From assembly GCF_020184175.1 (NCBI RefSeq), contig NC_065530.1, positions 78,035,260 to 78,099,259 of the forward strand: a stretch of DNA of 64,000 nucleotides. Reading direction: 5' to 3'. The notes under the pieces are model-generated. The model was not told the origin of the DNA. It was given only the letters and a program-made list of their open reading frames with translations, and made no database searches. Numbering within the stretch: the stretch's first letter is position 1; every line of letters starts with the position of its first letter. The stretch comes from Aphis gossypii. Its lineage: Eukaryota; Arthropoda; Insecta; Hemiptera; Aphididae. Below, piece by piece: positions 12,495 to 26,760 of the stretch. Made by a program: the position numbers and the translations under genes.

Positions 12495-14924
12495 TATTTG
12501 TACGACACTAGAGTTACGTGGACCGGAACCGCAGAACCGAAATCTTTTTAACCGTTTGCCTTTGTGAAAATAAAGAACCAACTCGTTTTTCCCTTTTAGT
12601 TTTTTGGCCCTCCGCTATCGGTGCGGTATCGGTGCAATATTGAATTTTTATTGCCGGAATCCATTAGCGATCCCTATTCATTCGCGTTGTTTTTTTGCAC
12701 AAAATACGTAATATACTAACCCATAGCAGAGCAGTAATTCTTTACATAAAGAAAATCGTACGATATGCTAAACGACGAACGCTCGAGGGGCTGATTCCAA
12801 TTTTTTTTAAACGAAAAAAAAAACAATGCAAATTTATGAAGCATAACAAAAATATACATACGCAAAATACGTGTGTACGATTTGAGCAAGTACGAATTTA
12901 TTTCCATTCAAAACATCCAATCCTTGCTACGTGGTAATCGTTTTTGTTATTCTATTATTATTTAAAAGAAAAATGTATTCTTTAGTCATTTTTCTGTTTG
13001 ATTAATTTACCATAGCCATTATTACCTAGATTCTTGCTGTGCACATATTATGCATTCACGAAGTACAAAAGTTGTGTACTATAAACGTAACTTAAAATTT
13101 TAAATTTTAAGCAATACATACCTAATGTGTTATGTGTATAATAATTATAATAATTAATTTTAGGTGTTTTTGATACGAAACCTATCATATCATTTAGTAA
13201 TTTCGCAGTACTCTAAATATAATATGTACACCTGTTTATGAGTTAAAAAGCTTATGAAAATATGAAATTTTAGAATAACTACTTAGTTTTCCATACAATA
13301 ACTCAGTAACACATGCTATATACTCAAATGATAACATATGAAATACAAAAATCATAAATACAGTTTGGAACCGTTTAATACACTATGTACTGTAGGTACA
13401 TGTATTGTGATTGTAATCTGAAAATAAGGGCGAAATATATTGCAATTTTCATAATATTATATTGTGTTATAATGTTGCAGAATACCTATATATTACACTG
13501 TCAAAGGGCTTTTCATGTCATCATTTGGCGCCAATTCGTATGTAGTCATATAGAAAAAATGTTTTGTCGGTGAATCGTTCGATACGGGATTTTCTATTAC
13601 CGTCGTTACGTCCGTCTTACGGTTGTATATCAAAGGAAAGAATGTGAACGACAAACGATCTAGAGGGCTTAAGGAGATTTGGCAGAGTCGTTGCATAAAT
13701 AAGTATTACAGTGGCGACACTGTCCCGCGAATTGCCATAACAGTGCCGAATTACTCGGTTTCTTTTCCGGAACGTTTGATACGGTTCCGAGGGCCAAGGC
13801 GATTCCATGTCGTATGCAAATGGTCCGTGGGTAGAGGGCGGGAGGGGACACTTAAGGAAAAAAAATCCTTAAGCCCGTTATATTAGGCAAATCCGCGTTC
13901 GTTTGGCCGCCAGAACCGTATATACATGAGTTTTACATTTTTTATTATTATTATTATTATTATTTATTCGCGTCTGTGCTCGCCGTATATGAGGTATTTA
14001 GGTGTTCTTTTATGGCTCTCGCGGCTTATATTCGCCGCGAAAAGTTATTCGTTTTGATTAAATTTTATTGTCCGCACAAGTCGTTTTGACCGATCCGAAC
14101 GATAAAAACAACAACAACAGCAAATCCGCTCGTTATTATTACGATGAGCGTATATTTAGATGATATGTATGTTATATATTTACATTCGCACAGCCCCCTC
14201 GAGCAAACTCCACTCTGGCTCTCTTCATCACCGCGGGATCTTTTCCTCTTAGATTGAGCAGGCCATGGTTCATTTTTATAATTTGTTTTATGCATCCCGT
14301 TCTAATTCAATTAAAATTCGTACGGAGTGCATTCGTGGAGTGCATTCGCATGCAGTTTATGTCATATAATTCGATTGCATATAATAATATGTGCGTCTGT
14401 GATCGCATAGTGCAACGCTCCCTCTCACCCTCTTGCACTACCGGGAACGGTTTTAATACGATTTGGATTGCGAATAGTGCATAGTCATCGGACTCGCTGC
14501 AGTTGTCCGATCAATAACCGTTGCAGCCTCATTTCTAGTCAGTCGTCGTCGTCGTCATAGCGATCATATAATAATAGCGTCACTGCGACATTATTTTGAA
14601 AATTGAAAACCATTAAGATTTGCATAAGAAACGAGAAAGCGGGTGAATGTCATTTCGATTTGTCCCCCGAAACGGTTGTTTTTACAAATTAGGACCGTTT
14701 GGCCACGAAAAGTTAGGGAGAGGGGATGACCGTTATCAGCATAATACACGCCATGTTGCCATCGTCTTCTGAAAACGAAAGCTTAATATTAATATTATGT
14801 ACAAAAATCACAAATTGCTTTGCCTGAGATTAAGAAAACAATTCATGATGCGAACGAACCTGGGTGACTCTAAATTGAAACGAACGAAAACGCATTTGTT
14901 TTTATATTTTTTGGTCTCTACCAT
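12495..14924. other. Mixed intergenic DNA with CpG-rich blocks
   Basis: 12,495-12,900 and 13,560-14,780 are GC- and CpG-richer; 12,900-13,500 is AT-rich. A (TTA)n microsatellite lies at 13,941-13,964. Several short frames overlap on both strands at 13.5-13.9 kb with no motif, which argues against any of them being real. Confidence 0.45.
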
Positions 14925-15149
14925 TCACGTGAAAGTTTCTATTCTATTATTTATATAATCGACTTCGTTATTTTGAATTTCACTCCGAAGTACTTGTAAT
15001 GTAAACTCCTCAAAGAAAATACCATTAACATTTAACATTGTTAACTGAAAACAAAAAGAAGAATACATCATAACATGTAAAATATTACCTTTGGAATGCT
15101 TAGTTTTTTGTTTCAAATATTGGTTCGAATATTTGAAGCCCGAAGACAT
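14925..15149 (-). CDS. Candidate small protein, 74 codons, unknown
   Basis: The ATG at 15,147-15,149 opens a frame of 74 codons ending in TGA. The two ends look more protein-like than most frames here: a basic N-terminus (MSSGFKYSNQ to KTKHSKG) and an amphipathic, Glu/Asn-rich C-terminus (NGIFFEEFTLQVLRSEIQ to NRIETFT). Between them lies a splice-like segment: a donor-like GTAATATT after AAAG and an acceptor-like ttcttctttttgttttcag before TTAACAATG. Removing it (about 44 bases) breaks the frame, so either the frame is read unspliced or the two parts belong to different transcripts. No family recognised. Confidence 0.25.
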   Translation of the reverse strand: MSSGFKYSNQYLKQKTKHSKGNILHVMMYSSFCFQLTMLNVNGIFFEEFTLQVLRSEIQNNEVDYINNRIETFT

Positions 15150-18100
15150 AATATATTTACAACTATATGTATATAGAGGTATGCGATAAATGATTTAAAT
15201 GAATGTACTACAATTTCGTTTCACGTACATGCACATTATAAATAATTGCTAAAATTATATGAGATGTGTGAATGCGAAGAGAAAAATCCAAGTGACTTTT
15301 GAAGTAAAATAATATGATCTGCACCCTTAATTTATTCCGAGGAGTACTCTTGCAAGAAAACTCGATTCATTATAGTACGAAAACGTGACCCTTACAACAA
15401 TTTTATTTTAATAATCCGTTACACTTTTCCATTTCGATGTTTTACCCTCTTCGAATATGAATCTCTTAACGAGCGACTATTTGTTACTTTTAATTAGCGA
15501 GAGTTTCTTTTTATTAAATAAAAAAGAGTAATATAATAATCATCTGACTGTTTGTATCGACTGAGATTTTTTTTTTGTTCACAAATTACAACGACCCGTG
15601 ACATTCCAATTAATCGGCTTCGGTAATTCTTACTGAATTTATACATATATTTTTTTTCATTTTTTTCCACCCTTATTGTCTCATTAATTTTCCCCATTTA
15701 TTTTGAAGATATTAACTCAATTCATCAGACCTGATGTCCGCCGCTCAGTCCCTATATTTTGACTCATATTTTCCACGTCACTTTGTTATATTTTATATCA
15801 AAATTCATTTTTGCACTCCAAGACATTAGTTGTTGCTTTTATTGTGCGTACACAAATTAAACAGTTTATTGCAGATTATTAATAATAAAAATTACTATTG
15901 GTTTTTAAATTTTATTTTACCTATAACAATAAAAAAAATTGTTGATAAGTATATAATATCTACTTGAACAAAGCTATTATAGTGGGTAATATTTTCAGAA
16001 TTTCTATGTAATTATATTACTTTTAAACTTTATAAGAAATGTAGTTCTATCGCACCTATGCCTAAACAAGATTAAAATAATCAAATTTATTTAAACGATT
16101 AAAATGTATTATATTATAAAATTAATAGTTATAATACAAACATTTTTCTTTGATTCAATAAGACAATATATTTTAAATAATTGAGTATCTAGGTATTTAA
16201 TAATGATTGTGATTGTTATTATTTAAATAATTTAAATTTATACTTTATATAGGTATGGAAATTATTTGGGATATCCAAACAATAATCGTAAATAAATTAC
16301 TCAATAGAATAATTCAAAGTTCTTTGTTTTATATTATGTTACTCAAAAGTCTTATTGTTTTTCTAGATCATAAAAAATGCAATAAACATTATTCAGTATT
16401 GTGTGCTTGGTGCTTACCCTAGCACTCCGTTGGACTAGTTTTACGCTTGTCCCCATGTACATGATCACCGGTGGCATTACACTAATTAAAAGTATTATTT
16501 TTTCATTCAATTTTTTTCTTTGGTTGTAAAAGGGAATTAAGTAGTGTAACCCTCTTCCCTACAGTTTTTATAACCAGAAGCTTTTAAATATTAATCCAAC
16601 GGTATTTATGTCAGTTGTCTGGCGATTTTACGACCGCAACACAAGCGTATTAGGGACAAACAAAATTCGAGAAAAACCTTTGGTCTCGTAAAAAACTAAT
16701 TTCGAAGAATCAAGACACATGAAAAACTTTTTAACAGCCTAAACTCTCAGTTCAAGAGTGAGAAGTTTTTTAATATCTTTTATTATGATAAATAATATTA
16801 TATATTTTACTATAATAAAATCAAATACACAACAATACAATTGTGTAATGCGACATTAATTATTAATAAATAGTGGACATAATACAACGGTACATTTCAA
16901 AATGATAAAAAGTGATCATTTTGGAATAGTAAATATTATATTATAGCTAAGTCAATAAGTATTGATTTTTGGTTAATTAGTCGTATCGTTTCAAATACTC
17001 ATTACGCTATTTTTAATCTGATTGTTACACGGACACATCATCGAATTATATAACCCGACAATATTAATTCGAGCGAAATTGATGAACATCGGGGGATAGT
17101 CAATTATTGTGGTTACACGGGACTTGAATAGATTCATGATTTTTTTTTCTGATGGATTGTAATTGAATTTATTTCATTTTCCAGAATAGAAGATTTTGAA
17201 AAAAAATGTCAGCTACATTTTAAATGTACGTTGCTAATTATACGATTATAACAAAAGTTATCAAACAAATAAAATGTTATAATTACGATAATAATTAATA
17301 ATTAGGTTACTATTTTAATTACAGCTTGTGAATTTGCATAATAATTTTGTTTATTTTAAGTTCAAAATTGTTTCATCTCTAACAAATAAATATCTAACAT
17401 GTATGTATTCAATTAAAATAAATATATTTATTAATCAACCACATAGTGATTGAGTGTCTATAGGTATTACGCGGAAGTCTGAAGGATCTTCTGTGACACA
17501 ACAACACTTCAAGTCTTCAAATAGAACTGAAGAAAGAAAACGCACAAGTAATATTTATATATTTGCAACATTATTAACCTAAGTAAGAAACTGTAAATAA
17601 TTCCAAATAATATAAATTCTTTTACCTTTTTTTTTTATTTACAAATGTAGAATATTATTCCGTGCTGTCGTAGCCTTGATATCTAAAAAAGAAAAAACAT
17701 TTATTCATTTTCTAATGACATTTCGTTCGAACTTGAAAAAAAAATGATTTTTAACAAAATATGTAATATTTTATACAAATCATATTTAACAAGAGAGCTA
17801 GTAAAGTGAGATTTAACATTGCTGTTAACTAAACATTTATAAAATGATTGTAATTAAACAGGGTAATAACATATATAATACGTTTTCCATTTTTATTTCT
17901 TACTTAAAGTATTTATTAAAATGAAACTTGTATGTTTTTTTTAAATGAGCATAGTAGATGCCATAATGAAAAAAAGCACCATAAATATATATTATATTAT
18001 ACTATACTACTATAGTATATTATTTTCATAATATTTACTAACAATGCGTTCAACAGTTTGATTTGTATTTGCCTTAAATAGTGTAAGGACACGCAAGTCA

Positions 18101-19032
18101 TTAGGGGTGTAACAATATTCCCACGATTTTATCCCTCGAGGCTACCTTTGAGAATACGCTAAAACTTCACGTATATTTTTCGGATGTTGAAAAAACTGAG
18201 TAAAATTTATGTGTTTTATATTGCCCACACCTGTTTAGATATACGTTAATAACAATTATTATAGATTGGAATTAATATGGGGTTGAACGGCTCCGGGCTT
18301 TTTCCGGTGTGAATAAAAGGGAACTATTAAGGATATCATAAATAATTAAATAACATTATTTCCGTGTCCTCTCAAATTCTAAACTATCGTATGGTAAAAT
18401 ATTATCGTTTTTTTTTTTTTAAAAAGAACTTTTATGACATCGGGTTTTAGTTTAATTGAGAATCGGGAAACACACCATATGTTGAAATGTCATTATACTT
18501 AACTATCATTCGATATTTGAATTTTAATGTTCGATATTGTATGTCCGCATAGCCGCAATAATAGTAAGATAATTTATTGGTAGTTAATATGAACTTAATT
18601 TAGAATATAAGTACAAAATGATATATCATTATTATTTCTCTAAATGCATAAGTGCATAAGTGCATTATCATAATATATTAATGATATTATTTAATCTAAT
18701 ATTTCAGACTTAAGAATCTCATCGTCCTTCGTATTATATGAATATGGAATAATATATTATAATATTTACTATAGTTAAATCGATGTTTTATTATAATTCT
18801 GCGAGAAGTACACATTTTTGCTGAGTACAAGCCACATAGTGTATCTTCTATAGTCTTATGGTTATTTGATATAAAATGTTTTTAATTGCCCACAGAATTA
18901 TACATGTATAATATAATATGAGACAATTATCAATAACATTAGTCGTGCTACAACAAGATTTCTTAAGAGCATATTATAATATTTTAACTATTTAAAAACG
19001 AGCCATTATCATTAGTTAATATACGAGTTATT
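15150..19032. other. AT-rich intergenic DNA, little structure
   Basis: Mostly AT-rich. 16,390-16,490 is a GC-richer island that could be a repeat end or an exon (see findings). No other supported feature. Confidence 0.5.
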
Positions 19033-19219
19033 TAAAAAAAAAAATAATAATCTTTACTTTTTAATAATAATTTATTACCTATTTAATGTTCTCAAACACG
19101 TGTACTGTGCAGTAATTAAAAAAAAAAAAAATAATAATCTTTACTTTTTAATAATAATTTATTACCTATTTAATGTTCTCAAACACGTGTACTGTGCAGT
19201 AATTAAAAAAAAAAAAAAT
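19033..19219 (+). repeat. Tandem duplication, 87-bp unit, two copies
   Basis: Two adjacent near-identical units, each running from an A-run and ataataatcttta to tgtactgtgcagtaatt, with a third partial A-run after the second. The matching word tgtactgtgcagt occurs at 19,101 and 19,188, which fixes the period at 87. The A-run ending each unit suggests slippage or a poly(A)-tailed fragment. Confidence 0.9.
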
Positions 19220-20880
19220 AAACGTCGAAGAGTTGGGTCCGTTCGTTTTACAATATTATTATTTATTAGTCATTATACATGGACGAGTACCTATATATTT
19301 TATTTGCTTGGCAATTAATATGATAAGTGATGCACTAAAAACCCGAGTAATGTATAATAATATAGCGTTTATATAATATATATAACAACGTTTCGAGTAC
19401 CATACGTCTGTTTACCGGTCAATAGCTTCAAAAACCGTTCTTTTATATAGAAGTAACGGTCGTAACCACTTAACCGTCTTGTTAAGTATTACCTACGCGT
19501 TTATCGGAATTTCTCTGTAGTTGAAACAAAAATCTACGTAAAAACCATACAGGCAATTAATTTGAAAACAATCAGTGTGTGTGTGCAGATCCATACGTGA
19601 TGTAAATGTCCATTTGAATGCACTCTAGAAATCCGCTGGAATAAACGCGTATCCTTTGTAATAATAAATAAAATACTTTCGACCTTTTTTATGGTTGGAA
19701 AACCTTTAAATTAAATTTGTTTTATACTCGGCATTCGTCATGTTTCCTGTATCCCAGTCAATAATTAAATCCAGCATGCTGCACATGGACACTAAATTGA
19801 TTCAGACGTATTTTATTTTATATTTTAAAAAATATCACGTCAGTTTGCCATTCGAACCGGAATAACCTCGTTAATTCTATTTTGCTGTAGTGGGGTTGTG
19901 TATATGCTAATTAGTGCAATGCTCATATTGTGATCGGAAACTCGGGGAAAACCGTTTCACTTGCATTTTCAGAAACGTGACCCATAGACAGCAGGGCGCA
20001 TAGACTGGACATATTGATTTTGTTTTAAATTTCATTACTGTTATAATAATTGCATAAATTAAACACAATCCAAACGAATTGATATATGTATACTATATGT
20101 ATATAGAATTAAATTAAAAAAAAACTCGATTGCTGTGTTTTGTTAAAGACAAAATAATATTTAAAAACACTTTCATACGTCCAACAATATCGTTTAATGA
20201 ATGTTGCACGGCTTGCGCTAAATACATATTTTAGGAAATTTATAGTAAATGTATTTGCTTGGACAGAATATTTTTATATATTTCATATTTTTGTAGTTTT
20301 GTTTTCAAATGTTTATAAAATATAGTAATGTATTAATGCTATGTACATTAATATATTATATATATACTGATTTTTGTCATGAGTTTCATTTAAAACTAAT
20401 ACTCTTAATTTTTGGTCTTATAAAATATATTTTTCTATAATTTATTTATCTACTAAACAATAAATTATAGTGAAAATGAAATAGTGTAATTGCCAAAGTT
20501 AATGTATTTTTCTTAGGGCTTAGAACGACTCCATGTAATCACCAGAAAACAAACCATGATTTTTTTTTGCTTCCTAGTAATTGATATGTTGAGAACATTT
20601 GAAATCTACGCTGCTGCGCAATATGAACCGATTTGTCATATTTTTATTGTGCTCGAAGAATGAAAAGTCGACTCCACTTTCGGCCCGAGATCAAAACTCT
20701 TAGATATAAATAACGACGGCAATAATACATATATTGCATTTTCTATGTACAAATTGCTATCACGAATTCCTCTTGCGGTTCCCGGTCGATTAGACACAAT
20801 TCGGTGTACGCTTAAAGAACAAGAACAACGAAGAGGACGAATGAGATCGGCAGCATAAAAATAAAAGAAAAACGAATATT
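19220..20880. other. Mixed AT-rich and CpG-richer intergenic DNA
   Basis: 19,390-20,000 and 20,570-20,880 are GC-richer; the rest is AT-rich. No open frame with a recognisable motif. Confidence 0.5.
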
Positions 20881-21147
20881 ATGTCATCAAAAAAAAAAAA
20901 AAAAATACGAGGGTCTCCTTTCGTAATGACTAGCATTCATCAACCAGTGCTGTTGATCATTATTATATACGTAGTATTTGTCCTTTTTGTGTTCGCGGAG
21001 GTGGAAAGTGTCTACCCGGGAAAACAATTTTCTTCGAACATTTTTCTCGTGGAAAACCCGGAAACGTTTCCGCCGAAGTATGTCCAATCAATCCCTTGGG
21101 TCAAAGCAGGGAGTATAATGTCGGACTTCCCGTCGAGAGGCTTTTAA
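20881..21147 (+). CDS. Doubtful ORF with one hydrophobic segment, unknown
   Basis: An ATG-led frame of 88 codons. A Lys run encoded by a poly(A) tract (residues 4-8) is followed by a hydrophobic stretch at about residues 22-39 (PVLLIIIIYVVFVLFVFA), which could be a signal anchor, then a polar tail with no motif (ESVYPGKQF onward). There is no splice evidence and no family match. The antisense strand is also open (20887-21087). It could be a first exon, but chance is at least as likely. Confidence 0.18.
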   Translation: MSSKKKKKIRGSPFVMTSIHQPVLLIIIIYVVFVLFVFAEVESVYPGKQFSSNIFLVENPETFPPKYVQSIPWVKAGSIMSDFPSRGF

Positions 21148-22860
21148 CTTGGAAACGCCTAATGGCATTTGTCAAACATAATAACCACACATAAGAAAAA
21201 TAGCGAGAAAACGAAAAAGTATTATTATTTGTGTCCAATGTCGAGAAAACACAAAACTATAAAAAAAAATAATAACCAAAAGAAAAATAATCGTATCATA
21301 AAATTTATTAGAGGTGATTAATTTATTTTAACTGTCAGTAGGTATTGCAAATGTGCTTATCTAGATCTTTAAAATGGCTTACCTGTAGGTAAAGATGCTT
21401 TAGTTCTCATAACGGTTTTATAATATTTTTTATTTAAATTATTTATTATTATTTACTTGGAGTTTGTTAATTTTCAATAAGTATCTAATAAAAGTATTGA
21501 AAATGCTTTAGGGTTTTTATAAAATTTAAGTATAGCACTCGTATTAATATAAGAGTGATAACTATATTCAAACTGTTTAAGCAATATACTACCTATTTAT
21601 ATTAATATATTATGTATGTGTAGATACTTAAATAATATTATATTATTATAATATTAAGACTCAAGAGTTAAAATTTTATGAAAATTAAACATTTTTTTTT
21701 TTTTTTTTAGTATAATATATACAATACTAAATTTAAAAACGAGAAAAAGAAGTCAAAAAAAAAAAAAATAATAAAATAATGTCAAGATAAGTAGTTATTG
21801 TTATTTTATTTTGAGTAATAGTTTGTGCGTAAACAATAGGTTACTTAGATATTATGTCAATTTATTATGTTATTAAGGAAATATAAAATAGCTAGAACTA
21901 TACGGTGTATTAACTGGTAAAGATCAACTTAAGTAATAAATGGGCTGTCTAAGTAAATATTTCCCAAAGGTATAGTTTATCATAAAGAGTTACAATATAG
22001 TTTTGACCCGTGCTTTATGTATAAAATTGCCATTGTTTTTTTTTTTTTTTTTATTCGTGCGGTATTTTTTTCTAAATTCAACATGCAAGACATAATAAAT
22101 GAAAAGGGTCGTGTTCAAATTTATGAAAATAATATGGGATGTAGGGGGTTGATGTAAAGTTAAACAAGGTTATGGAATATGTATAAACTTCATAAATCAC
22201 ATGACTGACATCGCCTTGAGCTGGGTACATAATGATTGTTTAAACAAAATACTGATAATATGAAACGGTACATGGAAAGTTTGGTTTAAACCATGAAATC
22301 ATGAACATAAAAACATAACAAAATATTTATTAATTCAAAAGAATTAAATAAGCTTTGAATAACTGATTTAGTAATATAATAAAAAGAATAATTTCAAAAT
22401 ATTATATTTAAAAAAAATACTTTAATTTTTAATAGAAACAAATTAAATTTGTATTTTGGTCGTACTAATATTATGTGAATAATAATAATAATTTCATATA
22501 CCTACAGTTATTTAAGTATAGGCCACTAAAATTTTAGAAAAAACTTTAAAAAATAAACTTTATATATATAAAAAAAATAATAGATAATCATTTGTAGTTT
22601 TTGTAGATTTTTATAAAGAAAATATACGCTCTTTATTATTAGTTAATGTTTATTACAGATTTTATATAATTTAATTTATTAAAAATGTTATTATTATAGA
22701 ACCGTAAAAAATTTATTCTAAGGTACTACAGTTTAAATAATTTTGTTAAATTATAATATAAAACGAATAAAAATGTTTAACACGATTTAATGAAATAATA
22801 TTTGCAAACACTATACATTTTATGGAATGAAATAATTTAAGATACAAGAAATAAAAATAG
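21148..22860. other. AT-rich intergenic DNA, no gene seen
   Basis: Long A/T runs (for example near 21,690, 21,760 and 22,040) and no usable frame. Nothing else recognised. Confidence 0.6.
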
Positions 22861-25800
22861 CCAGTTAAGATAATAGGCGGTATATAATATAGTTTCCCGG
22901 CGGTCTACTTACTATGTAATATAATTTCTAGTACAAAGAAAACACGATATTTAGAGTGTACCATGTGAACCGTTTATTATAATACACTGTTTATCTACAA
23001 CATTGCACATACAACAACGACAACAACAACAACAACGGTGGTGTAAAAAGGTTTCGAAATGTACGCGTATAGTAGTGGATGATACTCGAACCCTGTCCCT
23101 TTTTAATCCTTTCGGACAGGGGGGCCGCACGTGTCTCGTTTTGTTTCGGTCCGACGACAAATCGTTCCAAAATAAAAAAAAAAAACAAAATAAAATAAAA
23201 CACTGTGAAAAATGCAAATGTTTTCCAAAATGGGAACAATGCATGGGAAAGGGATGTTAAATGAACTGAAAGACGGAGAGAGAGAATGATAGAACGAGGA
23301 GGGGGTTCATGCGGCAGCGACGGGCGCAGGAAACGGAGTCCTTGCTCACCTTCGTCCATTAGGCCTATTGATTAGGGAGCGCACGCGGAAACATAATATA
23401 TATATGTGTGTGGGGTCCAGCATCAGCAGCACGTGTGCCGAGCTAATGATTGGGTGCCGGTGGTCTTGTATTGGGAATGTTTTCGCGTTTCCGGTTGTGT
23501 ATATATATATCCCGTTCGAAAATTCAACCAACTCGCAATGTTTATTACGATACGCGTTCGTTTGTATTTTTATTTTTAAACCGGAAACCCATTGTCCGCT
23601 CAATAACTGAATCCATATTTTAAAATTTTGAACAATTACTGTTAAATTCTTGGCGCAAGAGTAATGGCTTCCGATCGGTATACATATTATTATATACATA
23701 CGTATGCAACACGCGCGCGCACACAATATGCAAACCCTCGAATCGAACGGTAAACCGGCACGGTGCGTTGTAATGGTTCCGACAAAATGATTTAAAAGAA
23801 GGGCTGAAAAGGGGTTTTCCAAAAGATTCTTTTATTGTGAGCGCTCTGTCCGAATCGAATTCGAGTGCAATTAATAAATTGTACACGCGTAATAAAAACG
23901 GGTTTTTATATGTATGTTGCCGGTGGTATTCGCGGGCACGCACTACAATGTAAAAAGTCAATATGTTCAAATTTGTTGTACAATACTTTCAAGTGAATCG
24001 CACGCAATTTGACAACATTATTGTGGGGTGTATTTTTTATTTTTTTCGCGACAATAGAGAGTCGTCGCTTACTATCTAAATCTATTAGTTTCGCTACCTA
24101 CCGAACATCAGTTGTAGCTATTGAATATTTACAATTTGTACGCTCAATATTTTAAAATGTCGATTATGTCAATAAAACTATTATGTCAAGTTTAAATTAG
24201 CACATGCAAATATGACGTGTTTCAATGCTAATAAATTATCAAATTAAAAAATACCATATGCCTATGACATTATTCGTACGATCATATTTTAAACATTAAT
24301 GTGTATATTATATGTATATACCTTGGAGGTTCTTCATATAATGAAATAATTTAATGTTTTTAATTCAGTGAACGATGTAACATTTAAAAGAGTAGCGAAT
24401 AAATTATAGAATAGTGCTATAAATTTATAACAGTGCGCATAACCGAATTGGAAGCTCTAAATAAATTTTATACCACTAATTGTTAACGAGGCATATGCCT
24501 TTTAGGGTGGCTCCGTTAAAGGAATAATAAGTCGTTTATTCTAGTTAGTTTATAGCTCGTGGGTTCGTCAGACCCAATATTAATAACATACCAAACACAC
24601 AACACACGTTGTGAAAAAAAAAGGAAAGGAAAAGTATAAGGGACATTCTTGACTCCGGTGGATTTTTACGATCGAAAATCCCGATGCACAGCGATCGTAA
24701 AAACTGTCAAGGGCGTCTGCAAACGGAAAAGACAAAACTTGTAGGTTTTGCGGAGGAGGTACAGACGTAATGAGGTGGACCGCTGCCACCATCCCTTTCA
24801 CCGAAGGTTTTTATCGTCGATCGTCGTAAAAGCCACCGGCAGCCCTTTTCTTCTCTCTATTTTTTCCCGGACAATTGGCCTCCGTGTTTATCTGCGACAG
24901 GGCAGATCCGTAAATTATTCGGAATTATGGAGTTCACGTGGACCCAACAGTCAAGCATCTCGATCGAGGGGAGATGTTAAGCTTTCACAAGAAACATAAA
25001 TGACTAAATGGAATAATCCAGTTGACACTTAAACGTTACCCGACCGTCTGATAATGTACGAAGAGTGTGTCTGGAAAATATTCTTTAGATAAACCACGTG
25101 CAAGTAACGAAATGTGATACAACAATACACTTATACACCGCTAACACTCTAACAAAGTAATAATTTTGTTTTCATTAAAATAATTAAAATTTGAACTATA
25201 CTAAATTTGATTTTGGTTCAATATTTAAGATATATAATATAATTTCAAAGAACGAAAATAAACGATAATTAAATCATTATATTTTATAAAATATAATAAC
25301 TTTTTCTGGGGGGAATGTATCAAATAGGTACACCGATCGATGAAAATAATGTTGTGTTTGTCAATGGTGCCGATAATTTTTAAATCATTTAATTGTATGT
25401 CTACAATTTATACACAAATAATGTTTAAATATTTTTTTAATATTTTCCTCATTATCTATGGTTTCAATTTCATGTGTAATGTGATTGTAAAAAAAAAAAA
25501 CCATACAGTTAACCCAACGTTGTTAACGACATTTATTTTTATAGTATCATATTTAATTTTTTAATTATTTTATATTTTACATAAAAATTAATATTGTACG
25601 TATACAGTTTAAATTAAAAACATTATGAATTTAAAATTTTTTTGTACTAAATTTATTCATGGCACAATAGATATAGTATCACGAAATTCACAACACAATA
25701 GTTATAATATATGTATATACATTTAGTGTAAAACATTTGGCGCAATTGACTGACGTCTATTTTTTTTTCGATTTATAAATTTGAAGTAAATATACCACGG

Positions 25801-26760
25801 TACATCCATCAATAGGTTTAGGTTCATTGGGATTTTACACCATCATCGCATAGAAGGGTTAATGTGGTGCGGTCACAAAACCTTTTGCGTTCAACGCTGG
25901 CGAGGCAATCAAATCCGTGATGTTTACCCAAAACCCGTACGTACAACAAGTACACGCCCGGAATTAATTCGCGTGACCTCGATATCCACCCCCAAAGGCA
26001 TATTATGCTACGTGTACAGCAGAAGTGGCGGCTGTGGCAGCAGCAACAGCAATATTATAGAAGCAATAGTGGTAGTAGATTCCGAAAACCGCCTTCATTA
26101 ATGGTACTCCATCACGTTAATTTCGCCGGATTGATAGGGAATTATTGTAGCGAGACAATGGGATACACTTTTATTCCCTCTCGATCCCACCGCCGTCCTG
26201 ATGATTAATGGTCGAATGTTTTGACAAACCCTCTAGTGCACGGTTCTAATTGAAGGCCGGCTTGACTTAAGGGTTACGGAGTGCTGGTAATATGTGCTAA
26301 AATCGTCTATAGTGTTTATAACCGGACGTAGAGGCGAAATATGGGTGGGAAATATATTTTATGTATAAAATACGTTTCATATACCTAAATGATAATATAA
26401 TATTATAATACCCTATTCTTTTAATTAAATACACACGTGAATCATATTTATAAAGTATAATGTGTATATTATATTATGTACCTATATACTGTATATTACG
26501 GATCAAGTCAGTAAACGATTTCTGTTTAAAGTATATAACGAATCCGTCTTTTACGATCGCTCTGTATTCCATTTCCTGTATCGACCGTGTAAGATGAATT
26601 GCAGAAATTCGCCAACCCTGCTGTACGTTATTATTATAACACCCGTTGGTGGTACAGTACGTCGTTATGACACGCCGTCTTGAAACCAATAAACATTGTC
26701 TGTATGACTCTAGTATTTTATTCGGACCGATCTCCACTTATCCCCCGGGGGAAGGGCAAA
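22861..26760. other. CpG-rich blocks, no confirmed gene
   Basis: GC- and CpG-richer blocks at about 22,900-24,060, 24,480-25,080, 25,860-26,340 and 26,480-26,760, separated by AT-rich DNA. A GAGA tract lies at 23,275-23,284 and CAA/CAG-type repeats at about 23,010-23,036 and 26,024-26,050. Several overlapping frames on both strands (23.3-24.0 kb, 25.9-26.2 kb) show no domain and are probably shadows of open noncoding DNA. Confidence 0.45.

Noticed and set aside
11842..12551. Two copies of a 75-codon frame with identical protein
   Set aside because: The identity comes from the 428-bp tandem duplication. The peptide is low complexity, includes a TG-microsatellite-encoded VCVCVC run and starts with a non-ATG codon.
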